Positions 62,924 to 64,000 of a stretch of DNA of 64,000 nt are shown here, piece by piece. Below the pieces are notes generated by a model, which ran no database searches, had not been told where the DNA came from, and worked only from the letters and a program-made list of their open reading frames with translations. The stretch is from Pedobacter mucosus (lineage in GTDB: Bacteria; Bacteroidota; Bacteroidia; Sphingobacteriales; Sphingobacteriaceae). Positions within the stretch are counted from its first letter, which is position 1; every line of letters starts with the position of its first letter. The stretch covers positions 4,154,001-4,218,000 of the forward strand of contig NZ_CP087585.1 of NCBI RefSeq assembly GCF_022200785.1. Reading direction: 5' to 3'. The position numbers were made by a program, and so were the translations under genes.

Positions 62924-63162
62924 TATAAGCGCTTAATACCTTTTATAATATCGAAAGAATCTTGCTTGCTGTAAGATTTTGTATTACCACTCAAATGCAA
63001 TGCTCTCTCTTTATCAAGAATTTCAATATGTTCTTTTGTAAGACTAAAAGATTTTTCATTTTCAATTTCATTTTCGAGCAAAGTATAAATAGCTTTAATT
63101 TTATTATCTCCTGCGTCAGATAAATAAGTAATTAATCTTTGCCTAATTGCTGTGCTTGTCAT
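62923..63162 (-). CDS. Antitoxin of the broken toxin-antitoxin pair
   Basis: A 79-residue protein of the addiction-module antitoxin type: helical N-terminus, Asp-Lys-Glu-Arg-Ala-Leu-His-Leu near 48-55 and Ser-Lys-Gln-Asp-Ser-Phe-Asp-Ile near 65-72, which resembles RelE/ParE partner antitoxins. Its stop overlaps the toxin start by one base, so toxin and antitoxin were coupled. The antitoxin frame is intact although the toxin is broken. Confidence 0.8.
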   Translation of the reverse strand: MTSTAIRQRLITYLSDAGDNKIKAIYTLLENEIENEKSFSLTKEHIEILDKERALHLSGNTKSYSKQDSFDIIKGIKRL

Positions 63163-63204
63163 AAAACAAATATAATAAAAAATAATCTGCGAAACTCTGC
63201 AAAC

Positions 63205-64000
63205 CTACCTCACCCCATTTAACGATTTTAAATATTCGGCGATTTTATTTTTATAATAATAATTTAAACTTGGTGGTAGTTTTTGTAAAATATCGCTTCC
63301 ATTTTGTTGTTGCTTTTTAAACTGTTCAATCATTTTTTGGTAAGATGGTGGAAACTCTTTAGCCGCTTTACTTTCTCGTTTAGAATCTTCATCCTGATCG
63401 CGTTCTGCTTTCTCGGCCTCTAACAATTTAGTTAACAATTCTTTCTGCCGATTCAATGTTTCTTGTTGTAAGCGCTTATTAACCAAATCGCTTTCTGTCT
63501 GCTTCATCTCTTTAATGGCCTCATTAAGGTTGCCCATTTTGCCTGAACCATCTTTATTTTCTTCGCGATTAATCTTTTCTAAAGCCTGGCGAATCATTTG
63601 CTGCTGTTGCGCCATTTTCCCAAATTCCTGACTCATTTGCCCTTTTCCAACAGTACCTTGGTTGCCTCCAGATTTCTGCATTTGCTCTTTCGCTTTCTGC
63701 ATATTTTTATTCAGTTGCTCCTGCATTTGCGAAAGCTGTTTCATGCCTTGTTTTTGCTTCTTGCCGCTTCCAGGTTTAGAATTTTTTTGCATGTTTTGCA
63801 ACTGATTTAACGCCTCACTTAACATCAAGGTTAAGTTGTTTATAGAAGTCATGGTAAATTGTTGATAGCGATTTGCTTCCGGTGTTCTTCTATCGCCTAG
63901 ACTTTCCAAACTTTTATCAAGGTTGAAATTGATTTTATTCATTTCCTCATTAACAGTCGATTCTATTTGTGGAACACGTTTACTCAAAGCAAATAAACTA
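63205..64000 (-). CDS. C-terminal part of a DUF4175-like protein (partial)
   Basis: About 265 residues in an open frame that continues past the window edge; the first in-frame TTG at 63987 is not a real start, as the codons before it read Ser-Leu-Phe-Ala-Leu. The visible part is strongly helical, with Gln-rich and Met-rich stretches (Lys-Gln-Lys-Gln-Gly-Met-Lys-Gln-Leu; Gln-Gln-Gln-Gln-Met) and a C-terminal Pro-Pro-Ser-Leu-Asn-Tyr-Tyr-Tyr. This resembles the end of Bacteroidota DUF4175 membrane proteins of about 1100 residues. The function of the family is unknown. Confidence 0.7.
   Translation of the reverse strand, partial: SLFALSKRVPQIESTVNEEMNKINFNLDKSLESLGDRRTPEANRYQQFTMTSINNLTLMLSEALNQLQNMQKNSKPGSGKKQKQGMKQLSQMQEQLNKNMQKAKEQMQKSGGNQGTVGKGQMSQEFGKMAQQQQMIRQALEKINREENKDGSGKMGNLNEAIKEMKQTESDLVNKRLQQETLNRQKELLTKLLEAEKAERDQDEDSKRESKAAKEFPPSYQKMIEQFKKQQQNGSDILQKLPPSLNYYYKNKIAEYLKSLNGVR

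Noticed and set aside
1..64000. tRNA, rRNA, tmRNA, CRISPR or insertion sequence
   Set aside because: No cloverleaf with a T-loop GTTCGA-type core, no rRNA segment, no regular spacer array and no transposase gene was seen in the read-through.

Overview
The window looks like a chromosomal stretch from a Bacteroidota species of the family Sphingobacteriaceae, most like Pedobacter. This is inferred from low GC, the phylum-specific promoter box TAnnTTTG near many starts, a type IX secretion gliding-motility C-terminal domain next to a PorP/SprF gene, the futalosine menaquinone genes mqnB and mqnD, anti-sigma-like carboxypeptidase-regulatory-domain proteins, and typical dispersed palindromes between genes. 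I see no rRNA, tRNA, CRISPR array, insertion sequence or prophage.

Layout. 0-2.5 kb: a small probable copper cluster on the plus strand (HYC_CC_PP-like protein, heavy-metal-associated domain protein, outer-membrane-like protein, DUF3347 protein), then an extradiol dioxygenase (YgiD-like). 3.5-9.5 kb: a minus-strand xylan operon (SDR dehydrogenase, GH10 xylanase, GH115 alpha-glucuronidase, GH43 lipoprotein) with a LacI-type operator candidate in front. 9.6-12.3 kb: a DUF187/GHL10 hydrolase and a coiled-coil membrane protein. 12.3-18.2 kb: minus-strand genes queD, folE, fabD and a very large NtrY-like histidine kinase. 18.3-19.8 kb: mqnB and mqnD. 19.9-24.5 kb: a two-component pair, a DUF3127 SSB-like protein and a THUMP RNA methyltransferase.

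24.8-31.1 kb: a small XRE regulator, an HD phosphohydrolase, a radical-SAM/DUF4130-type putative DNA repair pair, and a phosphate block of a PhoR-like kinase, a DUF47 PhoU-like protein and a Pit transporter. Two sites matching TTAACA-N5-TTAACA lie before phoR and before DUF47-pit and look like Pho boxes. 31.4-39.6 kb: PaiB-like protein, an ECF sigma factor with a membrane protein that combines anti-sigma-like, carboxypeptidase-regulatory and TonB C-terminal parts, a DUF4197 protein, a TolB-like lipoprotein, a second sigma factor, several small membrane or histidine-rich proteins, a stub of a glycosyltransferase, and a small heat-shock protein.

39.8-47.5 kb: DEAD-box helicase, AEC transporter, L-serine ammonia-lyase, a leucine-rich-repeat/TPR protein and an MgtC-like protein. 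47.6-54.5 kb: SprF-like protein and a 1975-residue PKD-repeat adhesin whose C-terminus marks it for type IX secretion. 54.8-62 kb: a block of miaB, sigma-54 activator, lptE, a TPR-like protein, secG, groES and groEL, all on the minus strand. 62-64 kb: ybeY, a toxin-antitoxin pair in which the toxin gene is broken, and the C-terminal part of a DUF4175-like protein that runs off the window.

Most genes are ordinary housekeeping or carbohydrate genes. The parts that most deserve a second look are the Pho-box pair, the LacI-type operator, the four-copy dispersed palindrome family, the very short promoter-to-ATG distances, the sigma/TonB-domain fusion pair, and the small-protein/sHSP operon with its glycosyltransferase stub. 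I did not find a convincing undescribed defence or mobile system.
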